64,000 nt of DNA. Source: Pedobacter cryoconitis. GTDB lineage: Bacteria > Bacteroidota > Bacteroidia > Sphingobacteriales > Sphingobacteriaceae. The stretch is from contig NZ_JACHCE010000006.1 of the NCBI RefSeq assembly GCF_014200605.1, positions 186,001-250,000 of the forward strand. The letters are read 5' to 3'. Positions 1-9,013 of the stretch are shown here, one piece after another. The notes beneath the pieces were generated by a model. That model ran no database searches, was not told the DNA's origin, and was given only the letters and a program-made list of their open reading frames with translations. Made by a program: the position numbers and the translations under genes. Each line of letters begins with the position of its first letter. The stretch's first letter is position 1.

Positions 1-644
1 AATTTCCTCCTATAATCCGGGTACTCTTTCAAGCCCTTTATAACCATAATAAGAACATCTTCTTCCTCTGCATTATTATATTTATAATTCTCAAATTCTT
101 TTATATCAGGATATTTTTTTCCAATCTGTTTACTAATATTATTTAATATTTTTCTCTGTCTTTCTACCACCGTCAGTCCAGATTCAAGAGGAACTCTTTT
201 GTCATCTAACTGGTGTTGTAATTCTTTAGTCTTTGTAGAATTAGGATCTTTCATGATCTCTTTTCTCAATTCACGAACAAGATCAATATTATCAAAATGA
301 AAGCTTCCTTTACCAGACCCCATAAAATTCCAGCCATGTATATCATCTACATAACCATTATGATCATCATCGATCTTATTATTCGGAATTTCATTTTTAT
401 TGGTCCAGATAGCCCCTTTCAAATCCTCATGTTCTATATCAACTCCACCATCAATAATAGCAACAGGTACAAACACTCCAGTTCTATTCTTGAGTAATTC
501 AGTATAAGCTTTTTCCGTACTCATACCAAAGACACCATCTTTTTTTAAATCCAGATTCTGCCAGTTACCCTTTGGACTTATAGTTTTTTGTGCCAGTACA
601 AAGTTCCCTGTTAGCAGTAATATCCCAATTATATACTTTCTCAT
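1..644 (-). CDS. S8 (subtilisin-like) serine peptidase, N-terminal part
   Basis: Reading frame open from ATG at 644 to the window edge (214 codons), so the C-terminal part, expected to hold the catalytic His and Ser, is outside the window. Residues 1-18 form a signal peptide ending FVLAQ. The catalytic Asp motif VAIIDGGVDIEHEDL is at about residues 61-75 (Asp65), followed by NGYVDDIHGWNF, a signature of the Bacteroidota subtilases with a long insert between Asp and His. It is probably a secreted or outer-membrane-attached endopeptidase. The start lies 1 nt after the stop of the upstream thioredoxin-FKBP gene (TAG C ATG), so the two should be co-transcribed and translationally coupled. In a SusC/SusD locus this suggests extracellular protein or peptide use; that is inference. 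Confidence 0.9.
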   Translation of the reverse strand, partial: MRKYIIGILLLTGNFVLAQKTISPKGNWQNLDLKKDGVFGMSTEKAYTELLKNRTGVFVPVAIIDGGVDIEHEDLKGAIWTNKNEIPNNKIDDDHNGYVDDIHGWNFMGSGKGSFHFDNIDLVRELRKEIMKDPNSTKTKELQHQLDDKRVPLESGLTVVERQRKILNNISKQIGKKYPDIKEFENYKYNNAEEEDVLIMVIKGLKEYPDYRRK

Positions 645-645
645 G

Positions 646-2391
646 CTATTTTATAATACCTAATAATTCAATTTCAAAAATCAATGTGCTGTTTGGCGGA
701 ACAGTTCCATTTGCAGTATGATCCCTATAAGCTAATTTGGATGGAATATAAAGGATCCATCTAGATCCTACAGGCATAAGCTGTAAAGCTTCAGTCCAGC
801 CTTTAATTACATTCGATACACTAAAGACAGCTGAATCCCCCCTCTCATATGAGCTATCGAAAATTCTTCCATTAGTTAGCATTCCGGTATAGTGAACTGA
901 CACCCTACTATTTTCCAAAGGCTTAATCCCATTTCCTTCTTTGATGATTTTATACTGTAATCCAGATGGCAGGACCTTCACGCCTGATTCTTTTTTATTC
1001 AATTCAAGAAAAGCGAGATTTTCATCTGCTGAAGGATTATCCAAATCCTTTTGCGCATCTTTTCTAGCTTTCATAGTTATTTGCATATTTGCATCAATCA
1101 GCATACCTCCATTCACTTCAGAAAATACAAGTTTATCAACTTCACGTTCTTCTGATTTCAGATCGTAACCCAATGGTCTAAGTATTATACTTAATGCATT
1201 AATATCAGCCCATGATTTAATATTTAAATTAAGCACTTCATCTGATTTACTCCCATCAAAAACATAAGGATTTTCTTCTTGCTGATTTAATTTATAAACA
1301 AGATCAGAAGGATTATATTTCTCGCCTTTGCTTTCAAGTACATTTTGGCTTCGATTGGGCTGTCCGGTTTTAATAAGGATCCATACTTTCTCATTTCTCT
1401 TTTCCCACCTTACTTTTAATCCCAATAATGCATTCAAATCTGAAATCATCTTTTTGTAAATCTGTTCATCTGTCTGCCCCGTATCTGGATTAATAGATTC
1501 ATAACAAATAGCATTTGCCTTCATCCAATCCTGAAGATAACCATCAGTTTTTCTATGTATATATCTGGATGGATCTTTTACCTCCCAGATTACTTCATTT
1601 GAATTAATCAAACCAGGTTTAACCAACATGCCAGGTTTAACTACTCTATTTAATAAGAGCATATAAGAAGTAAAAATCGGTTGATTTAGAAAATAAGTCC
1701 GAATATTTTTTTTCTCTTTATTTCTTACAATCCCAGCTCCTCCAGAAGATCCTTCGGAATTAACACCTTCTTTATAATTACTTATTGCAGCATATTGAAT
1801 CGATGTATTATTCGTGTCAATCTGGTCTGCATCAAAATTAAACAAGGGTTGTTTCCGAGAATCAAAAACATAAAAATCATTTTTCACCGGCCAATTTGTT
1901 TTTTCTCCGTTCAAAACTCTTTGTATATTATTCGTATCAACATACTCTGCTGTAGTTATCGCAATTACCTTTTCTTTATAAACCCACACCTCATGTGGTA
2001 TAGTTTGGTGTTTAAAATATTTACTAAACATTTTGTCATCTACGACTGTTGTCAGAGTAAGATTTTTGGTATATTTATTATTCTTCCAAAAGCCAGTCAC
2101 TAACTTCGCTGGTTCGTAGGTAACAGGTAAAATTTTGATTTTATCTCCAAATTTATTTTGCAGTGCTTCCATCTTTGATAGAGCTTCCACACAACCTGGA
2201 CAATTCGTTGCCCAGAAATCTATAATCAATAACCGATTTTTAAAATCAGACGTTTTAATTATTTTCTGGGATGAACCAATGAATTTTGTTATTGAAAAAT
2301 CAGGTAATCTATCTCCAATATTTAACGTTATATCCTGAGCGTTTGCCGTACCTACGAATAACACTACTGCGATTAATATATACCTTATCAT
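646..2391 (-). CDS. thioredoxin (TlpA-like) - DUF3738-like - FKBP fusion protein
   Basis: 581 residues with a signal peptide (1-18, cut near TANA). Residues about 22-165 are a TlpA/AhpC-type thioredoxin fold with the redox motif C64-P-G-C67 in FWATNCPGC. Residues about 230-440 resemble the DUF3738/TIGR03435 domain and match the neighbouring gene at 2388..3242 (shared pattern EVKDPS.Y then W.. NA.C.E). Residues 470-581 are an FKBP-type peptidyl-prolyl isomerase (VSVHYTGMLTNGRIFDSS, then LIFEIELLGI). The product should act in the periplasm or at the cell surface on disulfides and prolyl bonds. Its ATG overlaps the stop of the upstream gene (ATGA), and the subtilase follows at 1 nt, so the three genes form one operon. 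The DUF3738 assignment is from pattern and is less certain than the two end domains. Confidence 0.85.
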   Translation of the reverse strand: MIRYILIAVVLFVGTANAQDITLNIGDRLPDFSITKFIGSSQKIIKTSDFKNRLLIIDFWATNCPGCVEALSKMEALQNKFGDKIKILPVTYEPAKLVTGFWKNNKYTKNLTLTTVVDDKMFSKYFKHQTIPHEVWVYKEKVIAITTAEYVDTNNIQRVLNGEKTNWPVKNDFYVFDSRKQPLFNFDADQIDTNNTSIQYAAISNYKEGVNSEGSSGGAGIVRNKEKKNIRTYFLNQPIFTSYMLLLNRVVKPGMLVKPGLINSNEVIWEVKDPSRYIHRKTDGYLQDWMKANAICYESINPDTGQTDEQIYKKMISDLNALLGLKVRWEKRNEKVWILIKTGQPNRSQNVLESKGEKYNPSDLVYKLNQQEENPYVFDGSKSDEVLNLNIKSWADINALSIILRPLGYDLKSEEREVDKLVFSEVNGGMLIDANMQITMKARKDAQKDLDNPSADENLAFLELNKKESGVKVLPSGLQYKIIKEGNGIKPLENSRVSVHYTGMLTNGRIFDSSYERGDSAVFSVSNVIKGWTEALQLMPVGSRWILYIPSKLAYRDHTANGTVPPNSTLIFEIELLGIIK

Positions 2392-3242
2392 TTATTGTTT
2401 AATTCAGTGATTACAAACATTAACACTTCACGTTTCTCTTCTTTTAAATCCAGATCATAACGGTTCAAAGCTTTCCTTACTTCAGCTAGATTAGTCCAGT
2501 CTGAAATATTAAGATCCATATCTACCGGTCCTTTGTAATCAGTTTCATCAACCACCGGCGGCATACCAGATTTGTATAAATAATCGCCAAATCTGTCATC
2601 TGCAATTGAAATGTTATTAAAATGCCCAGTTTTATCATATGTATCCACTCCTATCCCTTTCGATTTGATTTTATCTTTTTCAGAAGTACGCACCAAAACC
2701 AGTGCATTGACCAAACGTTTTTTCAGACCACATTCTACTCCAAAAATTCTTGAAAGCTCATCTAATATGATTGTATTTGAATTGAATTTTTCAATTGGAA
2801 GAGCTAGTTCAAAACAATATGCATTTTTACGTAACCATTGCCTTTCTAGTCCTTGTGTAGGATCATAGTGATAATGAGAAGGGTCTTTTACTTCAAGAAC
2901 AACCCTATTAGACTGATACATACCATAAGTTAGCATATCCTGTATAGAGAGATTATACATATACAATATTCTGATCCCTGAAATTACATCTGTAGTAGAG
3001 GCAAAATTAGTAAGTCCCTTGATTGGGACCACCCCTTCACGATATCCTGTAAGTAGAGAAAAACGGAGAAAACGTTTTTTATTAATCAATTGCTCTTTAT
3101 CCAGTTTAAAAGTTGGTTTAAGCGGATTAAAATCAAAAAGTGGCTTACGATAAGTAATATGAGATGTATCTGGTTCCTGTGCTAAAGTGGCTAGTACATT
3201 TATTAAAAAAAAACTCGTTAACAGAATAGTTCTGATGTACAT
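2388..3242 (-). CDS. DUF3738-like secreted protein
   Basis: 284 residues with a signal peptide (1-21, cut near TLAQ). The body corresponds to the middle domain of the next gene in the operon: NRVVLEVKDPSHY and QWLRKNAYCFELALP align with NEVIWEVKDPSRY and DWMKANAICYESINP there, and both end with a Leu-rich D.K.E.REV segment. No enzyme motif was seen. It is the first gene after the terminator at 3263-3308, and its stop overlaps the next start by 4 nt. The family in Bacteroidota often sits beside TlpA-type thioredoxins in SusC/SusD loci. Function unknown. Confidence 0.75.
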   Translation of the reverse strand: MYIRTILLTSFFLINVLATLAQEPDTSHITYRKPLFDFNPLKPTFKLDKEQLINKKRFLRFSLLTGYREGVVPIKGLTNFASTTDVISGIRILYMYNLSIQDMLTYGMYQSNRVVLEVKDPSHYHYDPTQGLERQWLRKNAYCFELALPIEKFNSNTIILDELSRIFGVECGLKKRLVNALVLVRTSEKDKIKSKGIGVDTYDKTGHFNNISIADDRFGDYLYKSGMPPVVDETDYKGPVDMDLNISDWTNLAEVRKALNRYDLDLKEEKREVLMFVITELNNK

Positions 3243-3262
3243 TTTATTTTACTTATTAGAAT

Positions 3263-3308
3263 AAAAAAAGCTATTATCCAAATCTGTTGATCAATGACTG
3301 GATAATAG
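3263..3308 (-). terminator. rho-independent terminator after susD
   Basis: A 10-bp stem pairs 3271-3280 (ctattatcca) with 3299-3308 (tggataatag). Read on the minus strand it is followed by CTTTTTTTATTC. It lies 6 nt past the SusD stop and separates the SusC/SusD pair from the DUF3738-like operon. Confidence 0.75.
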
Positions 3309-3313
3309 AAAAA

Positions 3314-4756
3314 TTATCGGAGATTTTGAGCAATACTGCTATTATCAATTACTGGCTGAGGAATGAGTAATACATATCTCGGGTCGTTTGGTGGTAAACT
3401 AAAAGCATCCAATCCACTTACAATCCTGGTTAAAGTTTTTGCAAACCTGCTATCCTTATTTAACCTTCGTAAATCTGTCCAGCGTAAACCACGCATGATA
3501 AGTTCCTTTCGTCTTTCCAATAATATTTTTGCCAAAGCATCATCGGCACTTGTAGCTGTCATATCCGTATAAGTGTTTGTTAACCATCTTTTTCTCAGTA
3601 AAGTATTCAAGTCATTCATTGCAGCTGAAATATTACCAGATCTGGCATAACATTCTGCTCTTATCAGATACAGCTCATCTACAGCAAGTCCATCAAAAAA
3701 GTTACCGGTAGAAGATGGTTCATAATTACCTTTGAAATGCTTACCATTAGGAATAATAATTGGATTTCCATTTTTATCCTGTCCATTCAGAACATCTACC
3801 TGAAAGAAAACCTGACTTCTTAAATCGTTCACATTATAGCTTGCTATCAGATTAGAATCTATTCTAGCTACATTTTGCATCATTGTCTGGCCATTTGACA
3901 TAATAGCCTGAAAGATAACTTCTTTATTGAATCTTGGAAAAAATGGAGTGCCTGAGGAAACATTCAGAGAATTATAATCAATCAGATCACTCTTAAGCTG
4001 CAAGGCTGCATTTGCATTTACTTGTGCATTTGGATAATCTTCCATAGATAAATACACCCTGGCTAATAAGGCATAAGCGGCAACCTTATTTGGACGGGTA
4101 GCAATATTGCTGGTTACAGGCAATAATGAAACTGCTTCTTGCAAATCATTGGTAATCTGTGAATAAGTTCCAGCTATACTTCCTCTATCAGATTTACCGT
4201 TGATATCAGAATTCAACCGAAGCGGGATGCCAGGGTCCTGTCCAGCCGTAATTACAGAATAAGGTTTAGCATATAACTGAGCTAATTGCCAAAAATATAA
4301 CGAACGGAGAAATAAGGCAGATCCACGTATTGTATTTTGTGTACTCTGATCAGCCCCAGATGATTTGAGTGTCGGACCGGCCTCCAGTATAAGATTAGTA
4401 TAATAAACATTATAATATACATTTTTCCACTGGTCACTGGAATTACGAATTGCATTTGTTGCCCAGGTATAAATACTTCTATCTTCGGCAGTAACTGTTG
4501 TTGCCAGGAATCCAGGATTGGTTAAATAATAATCGTCAGTAGAAGCTTCTCCATCACTTGGCCCATTATTATTCAAATTATAGTTATCCAATAAAAGCTG
4601 ACAATCATTAGCATTAGTAATACTTACTTTATTATCACCAGGCTGTATATCCACGTATTTCCTACAGGATGTATTCAAAATTATGAATAGAATAATAGAA
4701 ACTATTAATATCATATTAATCTTAATATTCATAACTGGTACAGTATTTAATTTCAT
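3314..4756 (-). CDS. RagB/SusD family nutrient-uptake lipoprotein
   Basis: About 480 residues. An N-terminal hydrophobic segment ends in the lipobox LNTSC, giving an outer-membrane lipoprotein. The body has the alpha-helical SusD layout: TPR-like repeats (ALFLRSLYFWQLAQLYAKPY, KVAAYALLARVYLSMEDYPNA) and the C-terminal signature ELYLIRAECYARSG then LLERRKELIMRGLRWTDLRRLN. It caps the SusC transporter and binds ligand at the cell surface. Three starts are possible: TTG at 4762, ATG at 4756 (used here, 11 nt after the SusC stop) and ATG at 4732, which gives a compact 23-residue lipoprotein signal. Co-transcribed with the SusC gene. The substrate cannot be told from the sequence. Confidence 0.93.
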   Translation of the reverse strand: MKLNTVPVMNIKINMILIVSIILFIILNTSCRKYVDIQPGDNKVSITNANDCQLLLDNYNLNNNGPSDGEASTDDYYLTNPGFLATTVTAEDRSIYTWATNAIRNSSDQWKNVYYNVYYTNLILEAGPTLKSSGADQSTQNTIRGSALFLRSLYFWQLAQLYAKPYSVITAGQDPGIPLRLNSDINGKSDRGSIAGTYSQITNDLQEAVSLLPVTSNIATRPNKVAAYALLARVYLSMEDYPNAQVNANAALQLKSDLIDYNSLNVSSGTPFFPRFNKEVIFQAIMSNGQTMMQNVARIDSNLIASYNVNDLRSQVFFQVDVLNGQDKNGNPIIIPNGKHFKGNYEPSSTGNFFDGLAVDELYLIRAECYARSGNISAAMNDLNTLLRKRWLTNTYTDMTATSADDALAKILLERRKELIMRGLRWTDLRRLNKDSRFAKTLTRIVSGLDAFSLPPNDPRYVLLIPQPVIDNSSIAQNLR

Positions 4757-4767
4757 TTTCAAAAAGA

Positions 4768-7700
4768 TTAAAAGTTAGCACTCAGACCAAATGAGTAAGT
4801 TCTTGGATTCGGGAAGTCACTTACTTCCGGGTCGAGCCCCAATTTATTGGCACGCCAGACTACGCCTAAGTTACTTACAGAAGTATAGATTCTTGGATTT
4901 TTAATGAACCAGTTCTTTTTACCAAAGGCATAAGAAAAGTTGATTTCCTGCAAGCGGATGTGATCAGCAGGCAATACATTCACTTCCGAATTAAAGTAAA
5001 AATTATCCCGATAACTTGGTGCAGGATAAACAAATGAAGGAACATTAGTTTTCAATTCATCTCCGGGTTTTTGCCATCTCTGAGCATATTCTGCACCTTG
5101 TAAAGAAACAGTATTTAAATTGCTATATAAAATAAGATCGCTTGTAGGTCTCCTGAAATAATAGCCCAGTTTATATAAAAAGTTAAACGATAATGCCATA
5201 CGGCCGTAGTTAAAGGTATTACCAAAAGTCCCAAAATAAACAGGCACTGACGAACCAAAATATCGGAGATTTGATTTTGGAGCATTAAATATCGCAGCAG
5301 AAGCATCATTGCCAGCCGCATTAGATGAAATTGTTACTATCTGTCCATTTAAATATCCTCTGGGGTCTCCTGTTGCAGGATCCAACCCAGCCCACCTATA
5401 TCCATATAAACGAGAAAGATCTTTTCCTACTTCATAACCATTGGGATTAGAGATTATATTACCTGCGCTTTGTGATGTATTTACATATAACTTGGTAACT
5501 TTTACCCGGTTATAACTAAATAAAAAATTACTATTCCAGCTAAATAATCCTAATTTCAGATTTTGAGAATTCAATTTCAAATCCTCACCCCAACCATGTA
5601 AATTGGCTGTATTAATAGCTTGTGTATTAAAACCTGTAGAAGGATCTAAAGTCCCCAATGATATCAAATCTGAAGTCCTTTTGTCAAAATACTCTAAACT
5701 TCCCGATAATCTGCCATTTCTTAAACCAAAATCTAAACCAAAATTTAGCATACCAGTCCGTTCAGGCCTTAGAAGACTGTTAGTTGCACCAGCAGCATCA
5801 ACTGTGTTAGCATAGTAATTGTTAGTAGTAAAATCCGGATTAGTTGAATACGAAATAAGTGGTCTTGCAGAAATTGTCGGGTTTACATTCCCATTATAAC
5901 CAAAAGTAGTCCGAAATCGTAAAGTAGGCAACCATCCAATATGATAAAAACTTTCATTAGCAATATTCCAACTGCCACCAACAGAATAAAATGGGGTACC
6001 ACCTTTATTAGTTCCTACCCCAAACTGACTACTTACATCCTTACGCACACTTCCAGACAAAGTATACCGTCCATCATAGGTATAAGAACCATTCGCAAAC
6101 AAACCATAAGTACGTAACCTTGTATAACTTTGGATAGACTGGCCTTGTATTCTTGAAAAACTCAAACCAGTCTGGTCATCTGAAAACAATAAATAATTTA
6201 CCGATGAATAATCTATAACCGGGTTAAAATTGGTTGTTACTGTATTATAACCGAAGTATTGATCTTGCCTATAAGTTGTATAAGTGTCATTTGCATCAAT
6301 ACCCATAATTGCACTAATTACATTCTTTTCATTCCAATTCTTATTTATATTGAGTAATCCCCGTAAGGTTTGATTCTTAACTTTACTTATAAATGGCCGA
6401 TAAACACCTCCTAAAGGAATACTGCTCATCATTGTAAAAGGATTAGTAAACATATCGGTCGTAAGACGCGTATAATAAGAGTCTTTGTCATCCATCTGGA
6501 TCTGCTCATTATAGCCAAGGCTATAATTATAGGTAATGTTTGCTGAAAACATATCATTCAGCTTATAGTTGGCTGCAGCCTGTAGGTTTACTGTCTGCTG
6601 ATTTGTCTTGAGGTATCCCTGACTTATATTAGCTAATGGATTATAACTCAAATCCATAATATTTTTACCATAAGTTGAATAAAGTAAATTTAAAAAGGAA
6701 GGTCGATAAGTATAGGGAATGGTTACGGGATTTCCATTATCATCCACTAAACGAGTATAAGGATAAAAAGATTGATTAGCCAAACCCACCACATTACTTG
6801 GTGATTGATCATTAGTACGAGTCTTGTTGTAAGTCAAATTAGTACTTATCTCTAAATTTTTTAATAGATGAAAGGAGGTGTTATAATTCAAGGAAATCCG
6901 ATCCTGATTTGAATTTACCGTATTATTCAATGTATTGTTATAAGCACCAGATAGCCGGTAGGCAATTTTATCAGACCCTCCATCAACACTTAATGAATAG
7001 TTTTGATTTACAGCAGCTTTTATGACATATTTCTCAATATCCTTTCTAACATCATTTCCCCTTAAGGCATCTAACTGTGTCTTTGCCTGAGCAGCGGTGA
7101 TTTGCCCCGTCTTTTGCTGATTTAATATTTCATCAACCGGTGAAATATTAAGTTGAGCAACATTTACGTTTGGATCAGGTATAAAAGAAGAAGGATCAGC
7201 TGGATTATATTTTGAATTGTAAAAAAAGACCTGAGCATCAATATAATCAGAAGTACTCATTTTCTTTTTATAAAAGAGATTGAGTTTATCAGTTACATTT
7301 ACATTACTATTGAAAGAAACAGTTAACGGTTTTTTATAACCTCCTCTTTTTGTTTTGATCACAATTACACCATTAGCAGCTCTGGAACCCCATATTGAAG
7401 CAGCAGCAGCATCTTTTAAAATAGTAATATTTTCTACATCATTCGGATCAATCTGATCAATAGCATAAGGGCTTGCAACCCCATCGATTACAACTAAAGG
7501 AATGCCACCCGAATTTCCCTGCGTCACACCATTGCTTGGCACCAACGTGTTTTTTCCCCTTATAGTTAAATAATTTAAACGTGAAGGTGCATTTATTCCT
7601 CTAGAAGTCGGATCTGTAGAAAGATTGGAAACCAGCTGATTATTGAAATTAATACTTGTTGCAATTCCTTCCAAACGTTTCACAAGATTTGGATCATTAT

Positions 7701-8439
7701 TATGTGATAACTGTTCTTTAGTTAGAACTTCAAAAGAACCTGTTGCCCGTTCTTTAGGCAGATCCTGGTAACCATTACTCACTATACCTACTTCACCAAG
7801 CAGGTTCTGCCCAGGTTTCATCGATACGATGATAGATTGATCAGGATTCAATCCTGCAAGACTAATTTCCTTCGGAAGATAACTTATATAAGAAAATTCG
7901 AGAATACCCTTTTTAAAACTATAAATAGAAAAATCACCATTATCATTGGTTTTTGTAACTTTCTTTCCTCCTTTTACACGAACTGTTGCGCCCGGCATAG
8001 GTTTTCCATTTTCATCTACTACTCTACCTTTGAAAACTACCGAGTCCTGAGGTGATGTTATATTTTTGACAGAAGAAATCTCCTTCCTTCTTCTAATTAC
8101 AATAGTACGATCTTCAATATCAAAATCAAGATTTAAACCTTCAATACAAACTTTGACAACTTTATTAAGAGTAGCTTGATTGAATTCTACATCAATTTTC
8201 TTTTCAGCATTTAATTGTCCAGGCTGCCATAATATGTCATAACCCGTTTGTTTTTTTATTTGTTTAAATATTTCTTTGATTGCGATATTTTTTCCCTCAA
8301 AACTAACTTTCTGTCCATAAGCATTAGCACTTACCTGCATTACACCAGCAATCAACAAACAGACAATCATTTTCATGATCCATAACAATTTACGCAGACT
8401 ATCAGGAAGGTAGTCTGGAATTTTAGTATAAAACTTCAT
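4768..8439 (-). CDS. SusC/RagA TonB-linked outer-membrane transporter with STN domain
   Basis: 1223 residues. The signal region ends about residue 42 (SANAYGQ). An STN (secretin/TonB short N-terminal) domain follows at about 48-115, then a carboxypeptidase-regulatory-like beta-sandwich at about 135-215 (VVDENGKPMPGATVRVKGG), then the plug domain at about 230-370 (ITILKDAAAASIWGSRAANGVIVIKTKRG) and a long beta-barrel ending in an aromatic residue (SFGLSANF). The STN domain is the hallmark of transporters that signal to a FecR anti-sigma factor, and a FecR gene lies upstream at 9014..10216. Forms a complex with the SusD product and depends on TonB-ExbBD energy. Confidence 0.95.
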   Translation of the reverse strand: MKFYTKIPDYLPDSLRKLLWIMKMIVCLLIAGVMQVSANAYGQKVSFEGKNIAIKEIFKQIKKQTGYDILWQPGQLNAEKKIDVEFNQATLNKVVKVCIEGLNLDFDIEDRTIVIRRRKEISSVKNITSPQDSVVFKGRVVDENGKPMPGATVRVKGGKKVTKTNDNGDFSIYSFKKGILEFSYISYLPKEISLAGLNPDQSIIVSMKPGQNLLGEVGIVSNGYQDLPKERATGSFEVLTKEQLSHNNDPNLVKRLEGIATSINFNNQLVSNLSTDPTSRGINAPSRLNYLTIRGKNTLVPSNGVTQGNSGGIPLVVIDGVASPYAIDQIDPNDVENITILKDAAAASIWGSRAANGVIVIKTKRGGYKKPLTVSFNSNVNVTDKLNLFYKKKMSTSDYIDAQVFFYNSKYNPADPSSFIPDPNVNVAQLNISPVDEILNQQKTGQITAAQAKTQLDALRGNDVRKDIEKYVIKAAVNQNYSLSVDGGSDKIAYRLSGAYNNTLNNTVNSNQDRISLNYNTSFHLLKNLEISTNLTYNKTRTNDQSPSNVVGLANQSFYPYTRLVDDNGNPVTIPYTYRPSFLNLLYSTYGKNIMDLSYNPLANISQGYLKTNQQTVNLQAAANYKLNDMFSANITYNYSLGYNEQIQMDDKDSYYTRLTTDMFTNPFTMMSSIPLGGVYRPFISKVKNQTLRGLLNINKNWNEKNVISAIMGIDANDTYTTYRQDQYFGYNTVTTNFNPVIDYSSVNYLLFSDDQTGLSFSRIQGQSIQSYTRLRTYGLFANGSYTYDGRYTLSGSVRKDVSSQFGVGTNKGGTPFYSVGGSWNIANESFYHIGWLPTLRFRTTFGYNGNVNPTISARPLISYSTNPDFTTNNYYANTVDAAGATNSLLRPERTGMLNFGLDFGLRNGRLSGSLEYFDKRTSDLISLGTLDPSTGFNTQAINTANLHGWGEDLKLNSQNLKLGLFSWNSNFLFSYNRVKVTKLYVNTSQSAGNIISNPNGYEVGKDLSRLYGYRWAGLDPATGDPRGYLNGQIVTISSNAAGNDASAAIFNAPKSNLRYFGSSVPVYFGTFGNTFNYGRMALSFNFLYKLGYYFRRPTSDLILYSNLNTVSLQGAEYAQRWQKPGDELKTNVPSFVYPAPSYRDNFYFNSEVNVLPADHIRLQEINFSYAFGKKNWFIKNPRIYTSVSNLGVVWRANKLGLDPEVSDFPNPRTYSFGLSANF

Positions 8440-9013
8440 ATTTTTGTTAGCTTGGTTTAGCTACAAAGAGAGATACTTGCAAATCTGATCTCTTTGTAAG
8501 GTTAAGGTTGTTGATAATTTAAATGATTGCGCCTTCTAAAGTCCCTACTATGGATGTCCCAATGTTTATGAGCTTTTTAAAAGCATGTTTGTTATCTGTG
8601 TAGATATAAATAGGCTATAACTTCCTCCTTTCAGTTTTGGATTGAACAACTTGTATCAATCCCGATGATAAATATCTTTCATAGATAAAAGGCTCTTCGG
8701 GCTCAAAAAACATTTAGATTTGAGAAAAGCACAAAGTAAGTGACAGCGTAACTCAATTTCATTGATCTGTGTATTTAGAGATGCGTATTCAATATAACAG
8801 TATAATAAAATTGGACTCTCTCCTATATAATTGTCAAATAACTAATAATCAAAAATTTATATTCAATTATATCATTTCAAAGGCAATAAGAATAGACTTC
8901 TAATAGCCTCACCAGGCAATGAAATGGAAAAGCCTAAAATCATAAATAGATTAAAAGATTTAGTATCATTAAGTTCAGGAAGTAAATATTTCCTGAACTT
9001 ATTAGCGAGAGCA
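8440..9013. other. gene-free region between fecR and susC
   Basis: 574 bases without a convincing gene. It holds a hairpin just after fecR (8971-9000) and a 9-bp inverted repeat (8463-8471 with 8489-8497) in the susC leader, 24-58 nt before the ATG. On the minus strand a 32-codon frame ending near 8618 resembles the last residues of FecR (LIQVVQSKTERRKL against LLQSVHFKTEGRK); the likeness is too short to rest on. No -7 box of the TAnnTTTG type was seen, which would fit use of an ECF sigma factor. Confidence 0.5.
8971..9000 (-). terminator. hairpin after fecR
   Basis: A perfect 11-bp stem (8971-8981 aagttcaggaa, 8990-9000 ttcctgaactt) with an 8-nt loop starts 13 nt past the FecR stop. There is no clear T-run after it on the minus strand, so it may be a weak terminator or an attenuator ahead of susC. 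Confidence 0.45.

Noticed and set aside
8520..8720. Possible scar of a second fecR before susC
   Set aside because: Only about 14 residues (LIQVVQSKTERRKL) resemble the FecR end, and the upstream sequence does not continue the likeness.
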